DNA of 15,762 bases. Source: JBFEUI01 sp041547565 (GTDB lineage Bacteria > Pseudomonadota > Gammaproteobacteria > Thiohalomonadales > Thiohalomonadaceae). Each line of letters starts with the position of its first letter. Position 1 is the first letter of the stretch. The notes beneath the pieces are model-generated. The model was not told where the DNA came from. It searched no databases and worked only from the letters and a program-made list of their open reading frames with translations. The stretch covers positions 1 through 15,762 of the forward strand of contig JBFEUI010000061.1 in NCBI GenBank assembly GCA_041547565.1. Reading direction: 5' to 3'. Below are positions 13,089 through 15,762 of this stretch, one piece after another. The translations under genes were made by a program, and so were the position numbers.

Positions 13089-14819
13089 ATGCCAGTTCTA
13101 CCGAGCGGACACGTTGTTGGGATCAGCAGTGAGCGGGCTCGCTACCACGCCACCCGCCAAAACATCCGTGTCACGCACGACACGCCTCACCTCCTGCTCT
13201 ACCACTTGGTGGACATTGTTTATGTCGAACCACACAGTGCAGAGGAGAACTGGAGCAAGAATTACAAGTTCACCGGCCATACCCTCGCCGATCACCAATG
13301 GCTGTTGAAATGGAAGGAGGAGGACCGCCGCGCCTTCCTCGACTGGTTGAGCAAGGACAGTCAGTTTCTCGAAATAGAGGACGCGCGCAAAAAGATTATC
13401 TACGACACCCTGCCCCACCGGATAAAGAGCTATGACTACCCGGCAAGGCTCTACAGTCTGTTGCAGCGGCGTATTGCCTCGATGCAAATGTCCAGCGCCA
13501 GTCCCGGCCAGTGGCGCAACACCATACTCAACATGCACAAATGCGGGGTGCGCGAGGAAGAGTTCAAATGGTCAGGCATCCTCGATTTTCTCGATCAGGC
13601 CGAAACCGCGAATCGCGGCAAGATCACTCGCGAGGAGCTACTGTCGCGCATCGACTTCAGCGATATCCGCCTTGAACTGACCAATGAGCTTGTCAGGGAC
13701 GAGGAGTGCCCGCTCGAGTTTGATGAGACGGCCTCAATCATGCCCTATACAAGCGTCCGTCACAGCGGCATCACATTAGCTGACGGCGATTACCCGGTGC
13801 TGCGCTTTGTGAATCGACTGTTCAACTACCGCATCATCCTTGTCCGATCGCCCCGTGCCCCGCTCGCTGCGGCCAGATGGTTCGTGCTCACCCCTCACGG
13901 CAAGGCGTTGCCCACCAGTGACGATAGCGAAACGGGCGCCTTTGATAACCATGCCACGGCGATGCGGGCCGCAAGCCGGCACGCCCGCATACACTATGGT
14001 CTGCAAAGCGCACTGCATCACAATGACAAGTATGCGTACATGAGCCTGCACGGCGGGGATGACTACCGCGAATGGCTGGTAACACTGCCTGATTTCCAGG
14101 CATCACACTTTACATCGCACTTTACCGAACGCAACGTGCTGCTCCACTTCAGAACAAAAACCCGTCTAGACCTGCGCGGTCGCCGGCTCCTGTTCATCGA
14201 GGAGATACAGAGCGACTGGCACCAGCAGGCGGGGGGGCGCGGCAACAACAGGCGCTGGCAGGCGCGGATACCCGAGGCACCGTTTCACAAGGAGTGGTCA
14301 CTCCTCGCAGTTAAACTGTTGCTGCTGCATGCCGCCGATGAGGGTTACGAGGGCATTGCCTGGACACCCGGCACCATCCAGCAACAACGCTACCAGAGCG
14401 ACATCGGTTCGCTGCTGCGCCTCTACGACAGGGATATTCCCCAGCACCTGACACAGCTTTCCAGACAATGGCACGCAGGCCGGTTCGAGCAGACCATCAT
14501 CCGGACCAAACAGCCCTGGCTCAGCCCGCGCCGCAACGGTGACTACTGGTCGGTGAACGACAAACTGGGCCATTTCACTACACGAGCCCGCTTCACCAGG
14601 GATGAGGCCACGGCCCTGAGCTGGCGGCACAGCAAGTCGGTGGATCTTACAGTGCCCGTGTTTCTTCTCAAGGAGTCTATTCGTGCAAGAATCAGATCGG
14701 GCGCACTGCCCCTGTTCGGCGAAATGATCATCGACAGGGTGAAGAGGCCGCTCTGCGACAACAGCGCATTCACCCGCTGTGACCCGGCATTGCGCGAGGC
14801 TTGCATGTCGCACAGCTGA
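13089..14819 (+). CDS. 576-aa protein built from phage/plasmid 'polyvalent protein' modules
   Basis: A large soluble protein with no signal peptide and no annotated function that I know. Two regions match, from memory of the family, modules of the giant polyvalent proteins of phages and conjugative elements. Module one (about 135-195) has SPGQWRNTILNM, GVREEEFKWSGILDFL and then GKITREELLSRI. Module two (about 320-440) has YREWLVTLP, SHFTERNVLLHFR, then RRLLFIEEIQSDWHQQ (366-380), IPEAPFHKEW, AVKLLLLHAADEGYEGIAWT and QQQRYQ. In phages these sit inside proteins of thousands of residues and their activity is unknown. Here they stand in a single complete chromosomal gene. GGGGAG precedes the ATG. 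It follows the 149-aa gene by 78 bp, on the same strand as cbbLSQO. No phage gene is nearby. Confidence 0.85.
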   Translation: MPVLPSGHVVGISSERARYHATRQNIRVTHDTPHLLLYHLVDIVYVEPHSAEENWSKNYKFTGHTLADHQWLLKWKEEDRRAFLDWLSKDSQFLEIEDARKKIIYDTLPHRIKSYDYPARLYSLLQRRIASMQMSSASPGQWRNTILNMHKCGVREEEFKWSGILDFLDQAETANRGKITREELLSRIDFSDIRLELTNELVRDEECPLEFDETASIMPYTSVRHSGITLADGDYPVLRFVNRLFNYRIILVRSPRAPLAAARWFVLTPHGKALPTSDDSETGAFDNHATAMRAASRHARIHYGLQSALHHNDKYAYMSLHGGDDYREWLVTLPDFQASHFTSHFTERNVLLHFRTKTRLDLRGRRLLFIEEIQSDWHQQAGGRGNNRRWQARIPEAPFHKEWSLLAVKLLLLHAADEGYEGIAWTPGTIQQQRYQSDIGSLLRLYDRDIPQHLTQLSRQWHAGRFEQTIIRTKQPWLSPRRNGDYWSVNDKLGHFTTRARFTRDEATALSWRHSKSVDLTVPVFLLKESIRARIRSGALPLFGEMIIDRVKRPLCDNSAFTRCDPALREACMSHS

Positions 14820-14870
14820 TCCCCATATGTTCTACCTGTTACACCAATCAGGTTAATTACTGATACCGTT

Positions 14871-15551
14871 ATGCTGCACCTTGCCATCCGCACCCTCGCC
14901 CTGTTTACCACCTTGCTGTTTGCGGCGCACACAACCGCTGGTGTACCACCCGATGGCGCGCCGTCACAGGCGGTGCGGCTGACGCCCGATGCGGGACGGG
15001 GGAAATATATTTTCGACACACTCTGCTCCCAGTGTCACGGCGAGAACGGCTGGGGGTCCTATGACGGGGAGTTTCCGCAAATCGCCGGTCAGCACAGCTC
15101 CGTCATCATTAAACAGCTGACGGACATACGCAGCGGTAAGCGCGACAACCCCAGAATGCTGCCTATCGTCCAGCGGGAGGTGCTCGGTGGCGACCAGGCA
15201 CTTGCAGACGTGGCCGCCTATATCGCCTCACTGCCAATGAACCCCTACCCTGAAATCGGCGTTGCCGAAGAAACGGATCTGGAGCACGCAAAACAGATGT
15301 ATCTTCAGATGTGCGCAGAGTGTCACGGCAAGCAGGGCGAGGGGGATGCGGCACAACGCTACCCACTGATTCAGGGACAGCATTATGAATATTTACTGCG
15401 GCAACTCAGATGGATTCGTGATAACAAGCGCAAGAACGCCAACCGGCAAATGGCCGAACTGATTCAGCCCCTGTCAGACGAGCAACTTGCATTGTTTGCC
15501 GACTACATCTCCAGACAGATGCCCCCTCAAGAAAAGCTGGCTGATGAGTAG
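14871..15551 (+). CDS. Dihaem c-type cytochrome, cytochrome c4 type
   Basis: A periplasmic electron carrier with two class I c-type domains. The N-terminal MLHLAIRTLALFTTLLFAAHTTAG is a signal peptide. Haem-binding CXXCH motifs are CSQCH (52-56) and CAECH (148-152), both followed by G-[EK]-[NQ]-G typical of c4. The likely axial methionines are M96 (RDNPRM) and M194 (NRQM). Each half also shows the QHxxxIxKQL / QHYEYLLRQL helix. In autotrophs c4 proteins pass electrons to terminal oxidases. No strong ribosome site precedes the ATG. The gap to the 576-aa gene is 51 bp with no clear terminator, so read-through is possible. Confidence 0.93.
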   Translation: MLHLAIRTLALFTTLLFAAHTTAGVPPDGAPSQAVRLTPDAGRGKYIFDTLCSQCHGENGWGSYDGEFPQIAGQHSSVIIKQLTDIRSGKRDNPRMLPIVQREVLGGDQALADVAAYIASLPMNPYPEIGVAEETDLEHAKQMYLQMCAECHGKQGEGDAAQRYPLIQGQHYEYLLRQLRWIRDNKRKNANRQMAELIQPLSDEQLALFADYISRQMPPQEKLADE

Positions 15552-15762
15552 TAGCTGTAACAGCACGACATCCTGCAGTATAAATACAGATAGCCGCCAT
15601 GCAACCATAGCAGACCTAATGGGTTAGCTGTGGAATAGGCTGCTGTTCACCTGCAAGCAGACCTCAACGATCAAGCTGTGGGGTGCGCAGCGAAGCAAGT
15701 ATCCCACACGAGCGCCTTGTTATGTTGAAATGTTTCATTGCCATAACTTTGAGCCTAATTCG
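15552..15762. other. Right-edge region with possible start of an exported protein
   Basis: No complete gene is seen. An ATG at 15722-15724 opens a frame running off the window. It encodes MLKCFIAITLSLI, which looks like the start of a signal peptide. No good ribosome site lies before it, so this is weak. The start codon also falls inside a small inverted repeat, GTTATG (15720-15725) with CATAAC (15743-15748), enclosing TGAAA / TTTCA. Confidence 0.25.

Noticed and set aside
13089..14819. A prophage or integrated plasmid fragment around the 576-aa gene
   Set aside because: Only this protein has phage-like modules. Both neighbours are metabolic genes, no integrase, tRNA or attachment repeats are seen, and base composition looks like that of adjacent genes.
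14830..14856. A terminator between the 576-aa gene and the cytochrome gene (ACCTG / CAGGT)
   Set aside because: The stem has only 5 bp with a 10-base loop and no T run.
15640..15762. An integron-type attC site, suggested by GCGCCTTGTTATG near the right edge
   Set aside because: The paired core boxes and the long imperfect palindrome expected of attC could not be matched in the flanking sequence, and no integrase or cassette structure is present.

Overview
The window looks like chromosome from an autotrophic gammaproteobacterium, most likely a sulfur-oxidising lineage near Chromatiales/Thiotrichales. That placement is inferred from the protein types: a form IA RuBisCO linked to cbbQ and cbbO, gloC, DUF502, a short RRM protein, and a c4-like dihaem cytochrome. 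No tRNA, rRNA, CRISPR array, transposase or integrase is visible.

Left part (1-6342) is housekeeping and small regulatory genes on both strands. A GAF/DUF484-like diguanylate cyclase (+) converges on a minus-strand run: a DUF502 membrane protein, a PfkB-type sugar kinase, and a fusion of a degenerate alpha/beta-hydrolase domain with a TlpA-like thioredoxin domain. Divergent from these is gloC (glyoxalase II type), whose stop codon shares a CTAG with the stop of a convergent RRM RNA-binding protein gene. A cold-shock protein gene with a long leader follows. A bidirectional terminator separates it from a minus-strand pair: a possible pseudo-receiver protein and a small exported protein with a mirror-symmetric twin CX3C cysteine pattern.

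Central part (6343-12484) is the CO2-fixation locus. An AT-rich regulatory region with a 26-bp near-perfect palindrome leads into cbbL and cbbS (form IA RuBisCO), a 103-aa uncharacterised protein, cbbQ (AAA+ activase) and cbbO (vWA-domain partner). CbbQ and CbbO together form the ATP-driven motor that strips inhibitory sugar phosphates from RuBisCO. No carboxysome shell genes follow, and no cbbR is present in the window. The operon is broken up by non-coding structures: a GATACAA repeat cluster with a GC hairpin between cbbL and cbbS, a terminator-like hairpin after cbbS, and a 158-bp MITE-like inverted-repeat element between cbbQ and cbbO.

Right part (12485-15762) continues on the same strand with a 149-aa uncharacterised protein, a 576-aa protein, a dihaem c-type cytochrome, and possibly the first codons of another exported protein at the right edge. 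The 576-aa protein carries two modules that I recognise from giant 'polyvalent' proteins of phages and conjugative elements. This protein, next to the RuBisCO activase genes together with two orphan proteins, is the strongest candidate for something undescribed here.
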